A stretch of 64,000 nt of DNA from Poecilobothrus nobilitatus. Taxonomy: Eukaryota; Arthropoda; Insecta; Diptera; Dolichopodidae. Below are positions 1 through 11,643 of this stretch, in pieces. Position numbers and translations under genes: made by a program. The DNA lies in assembly GCA_947095535.1 (NCBI GenBank), contig OX352772.1, positions 255,575,675 to 255,639,674 on the forward strand, in the 5' to 3' direction. The first letter of the stretch is position 1. The number at the start of each line of letters is the position of its first letter. The notes under the pieces are model-generated. The model saw only the letters and a list, made by a program, of their open reading frames with translations, was not told the origin of the DNA and made no database searches.

Positions 1-650
1 GATCAGAACCAAATTCTGAGTCGATTAAGCTTTGTCCGTCCGTCAGCACGGTAACTCAAAAACTAAGAAAGCCAGAGTATTGAAATTAATATAAAATATT
101 TTTGGATCAATTTGAGGGTCCCTATTTTTCTTTAATTGAGATCCAACCAAAACGTCGGGTAGCTCTCGAACAACTAACTTTTTGATCTTCAAATTTTTCA
201 TACAAATTTTTCGAAAGTACTACATCGTTTGAAGTAGAGCCATGCAATTTTAATTACGGATAGATATTCTAAAAAATTAGTTTTTTGGAAGAACTTTTTT
301 TTGTAGTCCCACCCGTTACGAAGCTCCAGCCCCGCAAAGCTCGAAAAAGTATATTTAAATTGTTGTAAAGCTATATGTATATAGTAAAAATATACTTATG
401 CCATAAGGTGTCTTAATTTACCGTTATGCGAAACTGAATTATTGAAGAATTCTTTAACCTTTCTATCTTCTAAACGGTTTAAGCTAGAAACTTGAAATTT
501 TTATTCTGGACCCTTTTCGACCCTTTCACCCCTCATGAGGGGTTAAAGATGTTTTAGCGACTTTTCATAAAAAAAATCTATAACTTTTGAACGGCTACTA
601 TACTTTTGCTATAGAGATAAAAAAATTCGTTTTGTAGAGTAAGTCGGCAG
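1..650 (+). repeat. Family C interspersed repeat, partial (5' end outside window)
   Basis: This is a diverged copy of the repeat at 28341-32037 and, inverted, at 17253-18774. Shared landmarks are GTCCGTCCGTCAGCACG, then AACTCAAAAACTAAGAAAG, the phrase GTAGCTCTCGAACA, and CCCACCCGTTACG(A/G)AGCT. No protein is encoded. It is interrupted or ended by the LINE fragment that starts at 661. Its relation to Helentron-type non-autonomous repeats is inferred from the complete copies. Confidence 0.8.
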
Positions 651-660
651 CTTTAATTTT

Positions 661-1949
661 GTTGTTGTTGTTGTTTCTCAAGGGGGGCATGAAATAGCCC
701 TTACACCTAGGCCCTGGGACCCGTTGTGCTCCCTGCTCAATGATCCGCTCGCTTTCTCCAGCGTCTCGTCGAGCCACTCAATTCCCTTCATGAAACGCAC
801 ATTTCTCCTATATTGAGCATTCTCACCTCGGAGAAGTTTTCCCATTGATCCTCTCCCAAGGTTCTTCGCCTTAGGGTCCTCAAATTCGGGCATTGGCACA
901 GAATGTGAAGTATTGTTTCTGCCTCTTGCCCACATCCCCTACATAAATTCACTTCCGTTATACCTATTCTTTCGGCGTGAGCCCTTAGCAACAGGTGTCC
1001 TGTGCTAATTCCCATGTATGTTCTCAGATCGGTTCTATTTAGTTTTAGAATTTTCTGAGTCTTTTTACTATTGTATTCTCCCCAGAATTCCTTCGTATGT
1101 ATTGAACCTGGGAATTGCCACCAACTTTCCTTGGCTCTGGCCTTTGCCCAGTGGCTTGTTGCTAACTTTACCGCAGAGTACGGTATACCTACATCTTCTA
1201 TATCCACCAGCTGTCTGTTTAATACAGACTATACAGATACTATAACGAATACAGATTCGTTACCTGGGTAGCCCGAGTGCGCTGGTATCCACTGCAGCTT
1301 AACTGCGTTTGTTTCCGCCAGCGCATTTAAGGCTTTCCAGCACTCAATTGTTTTCCTCGACTTGTGCAAACCACCCTCCATAATTCTAACGATTGATTGG
1401 CAATCGGTGTGTATGTTTATGATTTTACTCCGCATTCTTTTCCGAAGTAGTTCTTTTGCTGCGAATTCTATTGCGACTGCTTCGCACTGACGTACAGTCG
1501 CGTGAGACGTTACTGTATTCGCAATTCGCATGTTCAAATTATCACATATGATACCTATACCTATACCACAGTTACTGCCCTTTTTAGCAGCGTCTGTATA
1601 CACATTTATTCCAATTTGGTTATGGGCACTGGTATGCCTCGGGTGGACTGTTTCCGTCCCGAAGTTGCCGTCCAACCTGAGATCTCCCGCAATCATATCA
1701 GCAGCTTCCGGGCCGACCCGGAAGTTGTGTATGTTTACGCCCGCATTCTCTACTATTCGTAGAATTTCCTTGTGACCTACCGAACTTGTGTCGTTACGCC
1801 AGTTACCTGTCATGAAGAGCCTCATGGCTGTATCCATGGATCTTCGTAGGATATAAATTTCTCTCGGTTCTAGATCCAGGATTGCTTCCATGGACTTCGT
1901 CGACGTTGTTCTTGTCGAACCAGTTATACCAAGGCATCCCTGACGTTAA
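661..1949 (-). mobile_element. 5'-truncated LOA-type LINE, 3' fragment
   Basis: The minus strand reads as the 3' end of the same LINE family as the element at 32669-37065. The nucleotide match begins at the block ACGTCAGGGATGCCTTGG and runs to the tail, which is (CAA)n in both copies (GTT on the plus strand from 661). The flanks carry CTTTAATTTT at 651-660 and 1950-1959, a 10-bp target site duplication, so this is a genuine 5'-truncated retrotransposition event. This copy keeps the RNase H segment that the 32-37 kb copy has lost. Confidence 0.88.
788..1946 (-). pseudogene. LINE ORF2 C-terminus: RNase H domain plus CCHC tail
   Basis: Reading on the minus strand, 1891-1229 encodes an RNase H domain. 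It has the first Asp in YTDAAKKGSNCGIG, the Glu in CEAVAIEFAAKELL, the second Asp in IHTDCQSIVRI, and the closing WIPAHSGYPGNE. In the family this domain removes RNA from the RNA:DNA hybrid during target-primed reverse transcription. The same frame continues after one stop (1229-1231) into 1207-788, which holds a C-terminal zinc knuckle-like stretch (CRGCGQEAETILHILC). The stop sits in a short TCTGTA-like slippage tract that replaces the usual residues after GNE. RT and endonuclease are absent because of 5' truncation. A chromosomal RNase H is excluded by the (CAA)n tail, the target duplication and the match to the LINE at 32-37 kb. Confidence 0.85.
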
Positions 1950-2239
1950 CTTTAATTTTTGTGTGTTTAATAATTTTAAATTAATGTTCCAAACTCAATT
2001 TTTATACCCTACACCTAAAGTATAGGGTATATTAACTTTGGTATGGTGTTTGTACCCACCAAAAGGAAGCGAATTAGATATGGACATGTATATACATTCT
2101 GAATCAGGATCACCTCCTGAGTCGATTTAACGATGTCCGTCCGTCCGTCCGTTCGTTCGCACGATAACTCAAAAACTAGTGAAGCTATTTTGATGAAATT
2201 TACATAGGAGGTTACTAATTACAAAAGGAAGGCTAAGTT

Positions 2240-2774
2240 CGAATCTGGACAAAATCGGTCCATGGGTTCGGATTCTGGAAGCTTCCGAATAATTCCGGAG
2301 CAAACGAGATTATCTCCAAAACCAACAAAGATAGAATCTTAAAATTTTGTACAATGATGTTCCTTCGCGTTCGGTTTATGTCTCTGAAATTTAAGAGGAT
2401 TTGGTCCATGGTTTTGGATTTTGGAAGCTTCCGAACGAGCACCAGAGCAAATGAGATTATCTCCAAAACCAATAAAGACATAACCTTCAAATTTGACAGA
2501 GTGGTGTTCTTTTATGTTTAATTTAAGTCTCTAAAATTTGAGAGGATTTGGTCCATGGGTTTGGATTTTGGAAACTTCCGAACGAGCACCAAAGCAAAGG
2601 AGATTATCTCCAAAACCAATAAAGATATAACCTTCAAATTTGACAGAGTAGTGATCTTTCATGTTTTATGTCTCTAAAATTTAAGAGGATTTAGTCCATG
2701 GGTTTGGATTTTGGAAGCTTCCGAACGAGCACCAGAGCAAATGAAATTATGTCCAAAACCAACTAAGATATAAC
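2240..2774 (+). repeat. Family A core minisatellite, about 145-bp units
   Basis: The motif GAGGATTTxGTCCATGG recurs near 2396, 2542 and 2685 (spacing about 143-147 bp). Each is followed by GAAGCTTCCGAACGAGCACC and GAGATTATCTCCAAAACCAA. The array resumes after Family B at 4372-4690. Confidence 0.85.
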
Positions 2775-4371
2775 CAGAGACTACATAGAGATGTCCAAAT
2801 GGCAACAAAAAAGTTTAGATGTCGCTACAATATCGATTTTGAAATTAAGTCTCATTTTTCAACTTTTTTTTTTAAAGTTTCTTAAAGCAAGTTTTGGTCT
2901 CGGATATTTTTTTTTTTCATATATGTACATAAATGAACTTTCGTATGATTGGTATGGATGATAGAAATAACAAGTAACATACATATATGAATATGATCAT
3001 ATGATATCAGATGACATATTATGATATACATGATCTGATCAGTATCTAATATAATTTTTATATTATATATGCATTATGCCATATTATGCATTTATATTAC
3101 TTGAACCAGCTTGCCTACATGCTTATTAAATTGTGAAAGTGTGTGTGAATCAAAATTAAATATAAATAGAAATACACATAAATACTATCGGCACTTTTTA
3201 TATATGTATTTCAATATGATTCAAAAATCAATACATATTTATATTTATATTTTGTTTTGTGTAAATGTAATTATGTTCCAATTTGATATGATTTGATAAT
3301 TTTTATGAATATGTACAGTATCCAGCAAATGTCATGCCACTTTTCTAATTAGAATAATTTTTAATTAAAAAAATGTTTAGAAGAATTTGAAAGCATTATT
3401 TTTTATTTCAGTTATTTTTATTTGATAGGTATATTATATTGTCTTCAAAAAATACTCACATATGTAGGTTACCAACATACATACCGTTACCAATATAACA
3501 ATATGAGTCATGAGATCAAAAAATAAAATAAAATCATAATACAAAAAATTTTGTTACTTTGTTTGTTTGTTTTTCCCTGAAGTTATAAAGTTAAAAATAT
3601 TATTAGAAAAAATTCGAACGCCAATATTATTTTATTGCTTTTCTATATATATTTTTTGTATTTTATATATTTTTTTAAATTACCATTACTTTTGCTGGAT
3701 ACTGTATATTAAATCAGTTAAATCTAGTTAAATAAATAATGCAGTTAAATCAGATGATTTTCATAAAATAGATAACATTCATACCATCTGATACCATATA
3801 ATATACGATATACCATTTCATACATTCAAAAAATTCTGCTTGTAGTAGTGAAATACTGAATGCATATGAATGATAACCTTGAAATGTTTTTTCTTGTTGT
3901 TTTTAGAAAAGTCAACATTATAAAATAATCTATTTTTATTTAATTTTTTTCTATATGAAATATTTAGCTAAATGTTCCATATTTTTTGTAAAGTGATATT
4001 TAGAATGTCTTCTTTATCATATTGAAAATTTACGTTTCTACTCGACATATTAAATATATATTTTCTCAAATATATTTTCCCATTTTTGCCTTATTTTTCT
4101 ATTTTAAAAGTTATTTTGTCATCGCTTTGCTTTAAAAAGTTTAATAATCACAAGGATAAAAAAATTTTGTAAATGCATAAAATATATGAATGATCATTTT
4201 ACACCAGATTTTACAGAAGATTCTGGTTATCGCTAAATTCTTTTAGCTATGACACAAACTAAATATTTCTGTGCTTTAAGATTTTTAAAACTAGCCATTT
4301 TTAGCTGGCCCGTGTGAAAAAAAATTAGTACAAATTTTTGTATGAATTTGTACATCTCTATGTAGTCTCTG
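2775..4371 (+). mobile_element. Family B TIR element, copy 1 (possible non-autonomous P-type)
   Basis: The termini are exact 20-bp inverted repeats, CAGAGACTACATAGAGATGT and its complement. The flanks are ATATAAC (2768-2774) and ATATAAC (4372-4378), a 7-bp target duplication inside a Family A unit. There is no transposase frame. A Tc1/mariner-like MITE is nested at 3315-3704. CA...TG ends and the target length resemble the P-type element at 52471-58375; hAT ends also begin CAGAG, but hAT makes 8-bp duplications. Confidence 0.85.
3315..3704. mobile_element. Tc1/mariner-like MITE, copy 1
   Basis: A 390-bp insertion bounded by CAGTATCCAGCAAA and its inverted complement TTTGCTGGATACTG, with TA on both sides (3313-3314 and 3705-3706). 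Terminal CAGT with a TA target is the Tc1/mariner pattern. It is too short for a transposase. The same insertion is present in the Family B copies at 8227-10195 and 19184-22275, so it entered Family B before those copies spread. Confidence 0.82.
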
Positions 4372-4690
4372 ATATAACCTTTAAATTTGGCAGAATGGTG
4401 TTCTTTCATATGTTCCTTCCCGTTCGATTTATGTCTCTGAAATTTAAGAGGATTTGGTCCATGGGTTTGGATTTTGGAAGCTTCCGAACGAGCACTAGAG
4501 CAAATGAGATAATCTCCAAAACTGACTAAGATATAACCTTTAAATTTGGCAGAGTGGTGTTCTTTCATATTTTATTTAAGTCTCTGAAATTTGAGAGGAT
4601 TTCGTTCATGGGTTCTTATCTTGGAAGCTTCCGAACGAGCCCCAGAGCAAACGAGTATATCTCCACAACCAACAAAGATAGAACCTTTAT

Positions 4691-6140
4691 TATACCCTAC
4701 ACCTAAAGTATAGGGTATATTAACTTTGGTATAGTGTTTGTAACCACCAAAAGGAAGCGAGTTAGATATGGATATGTATATATATTCTGAATCAGGATCA
4801 CCTCCTGAGTCAATTTAATGATGTCCTTCCGTCTGTTCGCACGATAACTCAAAAGCTAATAAAACTATCTTGATGAAATTTATATAGTAGGTTACTAATT
4901 ACGAAAGGAAGGCTAAGTTCGAATTTGGACAAAATCGGTCCATGGGTTCGGATTCTGGAAGCTTCCGAATGATTCCGGAGCAAACGAGATTATCTCCAAA
5001 ACCAACAAAGATAGAACCTTCAAATTTTATACAATGGTGTTCCTTCCCGTTCGATTTAAGACTCTGAAATTTAGGAGGATTTGATCCATGGGTTTGGATT
5101 TTGCAAGCTTCCGAACGAGCACTAGAGCAATTGAGATTATCTCCAAAACCAACAAAGATATAACCTTCAAATTTGAGAGAGTGGTGTTCTTTCATGTTTT
5201 ATTTAAGTGTCAGAAATTTTAGAGGATTTGGTTCATGGGTTCAGATTTTGGAAGCTTCCGAACGAGCCCCAGAGCAAATGAGATTATCTCCAAAACCAAC
5301 AAAGATATAACCTTTAAATTTGGCAGAGTTGTGTTCTTTCATGTTTTATTTAAGTCTTTGGAATTTGAGAGGATTTGGTTCATGGGTTCGTATCTTGGAA
5401 GCTTTCGAACGAGCCCCAGAGCAAACGTGTATATATATCCACAACCAACAAATATAGAACCTTTATTTTTAGTACAAGAGTGTGCTGTTATGTTTCCTTT
5501 TCTATAAAATTGGAAACTGACATTTGAAAGAATTTGAACCATGGGTTCGTATTTTGGAAGCTTCCGAACGAGCGCAAGAGAAAACGAGATTATCTCCAAG
5601 ACCAATACAGATAGAACCTTTAAATTTTTTACAATGATGTTCCTTCCCGTTAGATTTAAGTCTCTGAAATTTGAGAGGATTTAGTCCATCGGTTCGGATT
5701 TTGAAAGCTTCAGAACGAGCCCCAGAGCAAATGAGATTATCTCCAAAACTAACAAAGATATAACCTTTAAATTTTGCAAAATGGTGTTCTTTCATGTTTG
5801 ATTTAAGTCTCAGAAATTTAAGAGGATTTGATCAATTGGTTCCGGTTTTGGAAGCTTCCGAACGAGCCGCAGAGCAAATGAGATTATATCCAATACCAGC
5901 AAAGATAGAACCTTTGAATTTGGTACAATGGTGTTCTTTCGTGTTTGATTTAAATGTCTCTGAAATTTAGGAGGATTTGGTCTTTGGGCTCGGATTTTGG
6001 AAGCTTCCGAACGCGCACAAGAGCAAACGAGCATATCTCTAAAACCAACAAAGATAAAACTTTTAAATTTGGTACAAGAGTGTTTTGTAATGTTTCCTTT
6101 ATGTCCCTGAAATTTGAGATGGATTGAAGTAGTACTACGA
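4691..6140 (+). mobile_element. Family A element, copy 2 (3' end diverged or missing)
   Basis: A fresh TATACCCTACACCTAAAGTA hairpin start follows the end of copy 1 directly, so the two elements sit head to tail. The 4920-6130 core has about eight ~145-bp units. Similarity to the complete copy at 42330-43896 fades after the segment GAGATGGATT near 6120, and the 3' stem-loop is not found. No coding function is seen. Confidence 0.78.
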
Positions 6141-7003
6141 GTAGCTGCCACACACTTCTCATGATCAAGCAATTATTTTTCAGAAATTTATAAAGAAATG
6201 AACTTGAAATTTAGTGCCAGTATAGTTTCAATAATATGACTTTGAAACTACCTAGCACTAAATTACTACATATTACTGATGGTAATATGATTTTGAATTT
6301 ACGGCTCTATGTCGCAACTTATTTTGGAAACTAATAAGGATAGAAATTTAAAATTTGCTCAAAGGTATTACTGCAGGTTTTCATTAATATTCTTAAAATT
6401 TGTCTATAATATGAAATTAGTTCGGTTTGACTGCGGTTATTGAACTACCATAATATGTATATAAACGTATAAACGTATAAATTTAAAAGCTTATGGTTTC
6501 TTATTAGTTATTAGTGTTATTTAAAATAAAAAAAATTTCTTGAAAACCTAAAAAATATTATAAGTTTTAACTGTAAAATATTGAAAGGTCAGTATTAGTG
6601 ATTGGAAAAAAATTTAATTAGCCATATTTAAAATATATTAAAGAGATTAAAAAAAAAAAAAATAAATTATTAAAGAATAAAAAAGTATTTTAAATTATGA
6701 ATTATATTTAGTGATTTAAATATGTTTAATATATTTGAGTGAAGTGTTAAAAATTTAATAATTTAAGAAAATACAAGGTACGTATAATTTCATAATTTTG
6801 TTTTTCTCACTGATTTTTAAAAAATATATAGTATAATTTACTAGTAATAAATTTTTTTCTCATAGATTTTTAAAAAATATAAGGTACAATTTAATAATTT
6901 CTTTTTCCTCATTGATTTTATTAGAAATTAAAAAAATATATATAAATTTGCTACAATATACTTGAAAACTAAAAGAGAGTTAGTTTATTGAAAATAAATA
7001 CAC
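6141..7003. other. AT-rich spacer, no gene recognised
   Basis: No open frame with recognisable motifs on either strand. There are A/T runs and short repeated TTTTTAAAAAATATA-type strings. It may include diverged Family A tail sequence. Confidence 0.5.
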
Positions 7004-7575
7004 ACATTGTAAGTTTTAACTCTACAAACTTGTGTATTTATTATTGAAAATCTATATGTAGAAATAGATAACAATAGGATATTACGAAATAGTCGACTAT
7101 ATAGCAATAACATTTATATATCATTTCAATAATTTCGTATCTCTTAATTCTTATTAATCTAATTATCTCAATAATAATTATTATATTATTTGAATTATAA
7201 TTAAAATTAAAATAATTAATTAATTCGTTTAACCTAAATAATTCATTCAATACAAAATAATTCAATTCATTTAACAAAATAATTCAATCAATTAAATAAA
7301 TTTCCTTAAACTCTAATATGTTTTAAATAGGTTTGCAGCTCCCGTTAATTTTGTTCTTTCTTTCATTTAGGAACTGGTAGAAAAAATGCATTATAAATAA
7401 AATATGTGTATATGCAAAAAAAATATTTTCAGACATCAAGGTTAAACTAAAATATGAGGAAACTAGAAAAGATTAAAAATAATATGTGTGATTATATGCA
7501 TGAATAAGAAATAAAAATTTAAGTTTAAATATAAAATTTTATTCAATAAAGTTAAAAAAAATGTTGATGAATAAA
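7004..7575 (+). repeat. Unit U, direct repeat copy 1 (empty site of the Jockey-type LINE)
   Basis: This non-coding AT-rich block recurs in the same orientation at 11042-11374 plus 16650-16910. At 7325-7341 it carries AAATAGGTTTGCAGCTC uninterrupted, whereas in the second copy the Jockey-type LINE splits the unit at exactly that string. It therefore serves as the pre-insertion allele of that site. Confidence 0.85.
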
Positions 7576-8893
7576 GTTAAAAAAAAACAAGTAAATGTAA
7601 CAGTAAGTCGATGCAACCGACTTTTTAGTACCCTACACCTGAATATTTCGAATTAAATTAAAAATCCATAAGTTTTTTTGGCTGCTGCTTCAACTTCTTC
7701 CCTTTTCTGTTTTATTCAACACGAATTTCAGGAACGTAAAAGAAGCATCCTCTTGGGATATGCTTGAAAACTTTGTAAAACATTTTAAGTTTCTATCTTT
7801 ATTAATTTCGAAGATCGTTAGTCCTTGGGAGGTGTGTGTCAGGTACCCGAATTGCCACTCCAATTCATCGAATCCATCTCAGAAACATAAAGAAAACATG
7901 CATGTACTAAATTTAAAGGTTCTACTTTTGTTGGTTTTGGAGATATGCTCGTTGCTCTTGTGCTGGTCCGGAAGTTTCCAAAATACGAACCCATGGTTCA
8001 AATTCTTTCAAATATCAGTTTCCAATTTTATAGAAAAGGAAACATAACACCACTCTTGTACTAAAAATAAAGGTTCTATCTTTGTTGGTTGTGGAGATAT
8101 ACTCGTTTGCTCTGGGGCTCGTTCGGAAGCTTCCAAGATAAGAACCCATGAACCAAATCCTCTCACATTTCAGAGACTTAAATAAAACATGAAAGAACAC
8201 CACTCTGCCAAATTTAAAGGTTATATCAGAGACTACATAGAGATGTACAAATTCATACAAAAATTTGTACTAATTTTTTTTCAAACGGGCCAGCTAAAAC
8301 TGGCTAGTTTTAAAAATCTTAAAGCACAGAAATATTTAGTTTGTGTCATAGCTAAAAGAATTTAGCGAAAACCAGAATCTTCTGTAAAATCTAGTGTAAA
8401 ATGATCATTCATATATTTTATGCATTTACAAAATTTTTTTATCCTTGTGATTATTAAACTTTTTAAAGCAAAGCGATGACAAAATAACTTTTAAAATAGA
8501 AAAATAAGGCAAAAATGGGAAAATATATTTGAGAAAATATATATTTAATATGTCGAGTAGAAACGTAAATTTTCAATATGATAAAGAAGACATTCTAAAT
8601 ATCACTTTACAAAAAATATGGAACATTTAGCTAAATATTTCATATAGAAAAAAATTAAATAAAAATAGATTATTTTATAATGTTGACTTTTCTAAAAACA
8701 ACAAAAAAAAACATTTCAAGGTTATCATTCATATGCATTCAGTATTTCACTACTACAAGCAGAATTTTTTGAATGTATGAAATGGTATATCGTATATTAT
8801 ATGGTATCAGATGGTATGAATGTTATCTATTTTATGAAAATCATCTGATTTAACTGCATTATTTATTTAACTAGATTTAACTGATTTAATATA

Positions 8894-9257
8894 CAGTATC
8901 CAGCAAAAGTAATGGTAATTTAAAAAAATATATATAGAAAAGCAATAAAATAATATAGGCGTTCGAATTTTTTCTAATAATATTTTTAACTTTATAACTT
9001 CAGGGAAAAACAAACAAAGTAACAAAATTTTTTGTATTATGATTTTATTTTATTTTTTGATCTCATGACTCATATTGTTATATTGTTATATAACGGTATA
9101 GCTACATATATATGTGGGTATTTTTTGAAGATAATATAATATACCTATGAAATAAAAATAACTGAAATAAAAAATAATGCTTTAAAATTCTTCTAAACAT
9201 TTTTTTAATTAAAAATTATTCCAATTAGAAAAGTGGCATGACATTTGCTGGATACTG
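8894..9257. mobile_element. Tc1/mariner-like MITE, copy 2
   Basis: CAGTATCCAGCAAAAGT at the left and TTTGCTGGATACTG at the right, flanked by TA. Part of this element is repeated again at 9390-9655 by the internal duplication. Confidence 0.8.
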
Positions 9258-9787
9258 TACATATTCATAAAAATTATCAAATCATATCAAATTGGAACAT
9301 AATTACATTTACACAAAACAAAATATAAATATAAATATGTATTGATTTTTGAATCATATTGAAACACATATATAAAAAGTGCCGATAGGCGTTCGAATTT
9401 GTTCTAATAATATTTTTAACTTTATAACTTCAGGGAAAAACAAACAAACAAAGTAACAAAATTTTTTGTATTATGATTTTATTTTATTTTTTGATCTCAT
9501 GACTCATATTGTTATATTGTTATATAACGGTATAGCTACATATATATGTGGGTATTTTTTGAAGATAATATAATATATATACCTATGAAATAAAAATAAC
9601 TGAAATAAAAAATAATGCTTTAAAATTCTTCTAAACATTTTTTTGCTGGATACTGTACATATTCATAAAAATTATCAAATCATATCAAATTGGAACATAA
9701 TTACATTTACACAAAACAAAATATAAATATAAATATGTATTGATTTTTGAATCATATTGAAACACATATATAAAAAGTGCCGATAGT
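8959..9787. repeat. Internal tandem duplication in Family B copy 2
   Basis: The string GGCGTTCGAATTT starts at about 8958 and again at about 9388 (period 430). The right ends, AAAAAGTGCCGATAG, are 399 bp apart because the second unit lacks about 31-40 bp of the MITE end. Copies 1 and 3 have the segment once. Confidence 0.85.
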
Positions 9788-10948
9788 ATTTATGTGTATT
9801 TCTATTTATATTTAATTTTGATTCACACACACTTTCACAATTTAATAAGCATGTAGGCAAGCTGGTTCAAGTAATATAAATGCATAATATGGCATAATGC
9901 ATATATAATATAAAAATTATATTAGATACTGATCAGATCATGTATATTATAATATGTCATCTGATATCATATGATCATATTCATATATGTATGTTACTTG
10001 TTATTTCTATCATCCATACCAATCATACGAAAGTTCATTTATGTACATATATGAAAAAAAAAAATATCCGAGACCAAAACTTGCTTTAAGAAACTTTAAA
10101 AAAAAAGTTGAAAAATGAGACTAAATTTCAAAATCGATATTGTAGCGACATCCAAACTTTTTTGTTGCCATTTGGACATCTCTATGTAGTCTCTGGTTAT
10201 ATCTTTGATGGTTTTGGAGATAATCTCATTTGCTCTGGTGCTCGTTCGGAAGCTTCCAAATCCAAACCCATGGACCAAATCCTCTTAAATTTCAGAGACA
10301 TACATCGAACGGGAAGGAATATCATTGTACAAAATTTAAAGGTTATATATTTGTTGGTTTTGGAGATAATCTCATTTGCTCTGGTGCTCGTTCGCAAGCT
10401 TCCAAATCCAAACCCATTGACCAAATCCTCTTAAATTTCAGAGACATAAATCGAACGGGAAGGAACATCATTGTACAAAATTTAAAGGTTATATCTTTGT
10501 TGGTTTTGGAGATAATCTCATTTGCTCTGGTGCTCGTTCGGAAGCTTCCAAAACCCAAACCCATGGATCAAATCCTCTTAAATTTCAGAGACATAAATCG
10601 AACGGGAAGAAACATCATTGTACAAAATATAAAGGTTCTATCTTTGTTGGTTTTGGAGATAATCTCGTTTGCTCCGGAATCATTCGGAAGCTTCCAGAAT
10701 CCGAACCCATTGACGGATTTTGTCCAGATTCGAACTTAGCCTTCCTTTCGTAATTAGTAACCAACTATAGCTTCATTAGTTTTTGAGTTATCGTTTAAAC
10801 GGACGGACGGACGGACATCGCTAAATCGACCCAGAAGGTGATCCTGATTCAGAATATATATACATGTACATATCTAACTCGCTTCCTTTTGGTGGTTACA
10901 AACACCATACCAAAGTTAATATACCCTATATTTAATGTGTAGGGTATA

Positions 10949-11041
10949 AAAAAAATCGTATTTCAATTGGATTCTAACCAAGGTACTATTATAACCTACG
11001 CACTCTCCTCTACACCATACAACACTTTAAAATTTTGTTAA
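10949..11041. other. Short spacer between Family A copy 3 and Unit U
   Basis: AT-rich, no feature seen. Confidence 0.5.
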
Positions 11042-11374
11042 CACATTGTAAGTTTTAACTCTACCAACATATATTTTAAAATTATTGTGTACTTATTATT
11101 GAAAATCTATATGTAGAAATAGATAACAATAGTGTATTACGAAATAGCCGACTGTATAGCAATAACATTTATATATCATTTCAATAATTTCTTATCTCTT
11201 AATTCTTATTAATCTAATTATCTCAATAATAATTATTATATTATTTGAATTATAATTACAATTAAAATAATTAATTAATTCGTTTAACCGAAATAATTCA
11301 TTCAATACAAAATAATTCAATCAATTAAATAAATTTCATTAAACTCTAATATGTTTTAAATAGGTTTGCAGCTC
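11042..11374 (+). repeat. Unit U, copy 2, left part
   Basis: Nearly identical to 7004-7341. It ends in AAATAGGTTTGCAGCTC, the target duplicated by the Jockey-type LINE. The unit resumes at 16650-16910, where it matches 7325-7575. Confidence 0.85.
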
Positions 11375-11643
11375 GGAGTTCAATTTGAACTTTTGAGGAG
11401 GACAGACGTTTTTTCAAACTATAAAAAAAAAATCACCAAAATTGCATTAGAATTGCAAAAAATAAATAAATAAGATAATTTCACATAAAATATTATATAT
11501 CTTTGTATATGTACTTATATATACATATTAAAAAAATTATAGTTCGTATCACTAATTAAAAAAAAAATTAATAAGCACAAATTATACACAACTGTTACAA
11601 AACACCGTAATTGGCAGCATCCTTTTGCTAAAGGACAGCGGTT

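Larger units (their letters stand above)
2003..4690 (+). mobile_element. Family A minisatellite-cored element, copy 1 (with nested Family B)
   Basis: It starts with the hairpin TATACCCTACACCTAAAG/TATAGGGTATA, followed by a GGAAGCGAATTAGATATGG block, a (GTCC)n stretch and AACTCAAAAACTAG. Then come tandem units of about 145 bp containing GGATTTGGTCCATGGGTTTG and GAAGCTTCCGAACGAGC. Family B is inserted at 2775-4371. The element lacks the usual 3' end and abuts the next Family A start at 4691. It encodes no protein. Long open frames in the units differ between copies and are chance frames. Confidence 0.82.
8227..10195 (-). mobile_element. Family B TIR element, copy 2
   Basis: The inverted termini are the same 20 bp as in copy 1. 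GTTATAT flanks it at 8220-8226 and 10196-10202, the complement of the ATATAAC target of copy 1 in the same Family A context. It is therefore most simply an inverted duplicate of copy 1 rather than an independent insertion. It is about 370 bp longer than copy 1 because of an internal tandem duplication. Confidence 0.85.
7582..10948 (-). mobile_element. Family A element, copy 3 (complete, with nested Family B)
   Basis: On the minus strand the element begins with the TATACCC hairpin near 10948, passes through core units (10740-10200 and 8226-7860), and ends with the stem-loop AAGTCGGTTGCATCGACTT followed by ACTGTTACATTTACTTG at about 7620-7582. The subterminal pair ACCCTACACCT/AGGTGTAGGGT is present at the two ends, with one end slightly diverged. 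Family B is inserted at the homologous unit position to that in copy 1. Confidence 0.85.

Noticed and set aside
3111..3296. A 61-codon frame (MPTCLLNCESVCESK) that recurs at 9675-9860
   Set aside because: It recurs because Family B recurs. It has no motif, spans one of the element's AT-rich parts and is not kept as a gene by copy 3 in a selected way.
2240..6130. CRISPR-like array of regularly spaced repeats
   Set aside because: Units are ~145 bp with no distinct spacers, and the sequence is a eukaryotic minisatellite.
2233..6172. Numerous open frames of 60-170 codons with recurring protein phrases (KLPKSEPMDQILLNFRDI, SFGSFRTSTRANEIISK), also at 7760-8260, 10096-10739 and 42535-43715
   Set aside because: They are readings of the ~145-bp Family A units in several frames and both strands. 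The frames differ between units and copies, so they are not genes.
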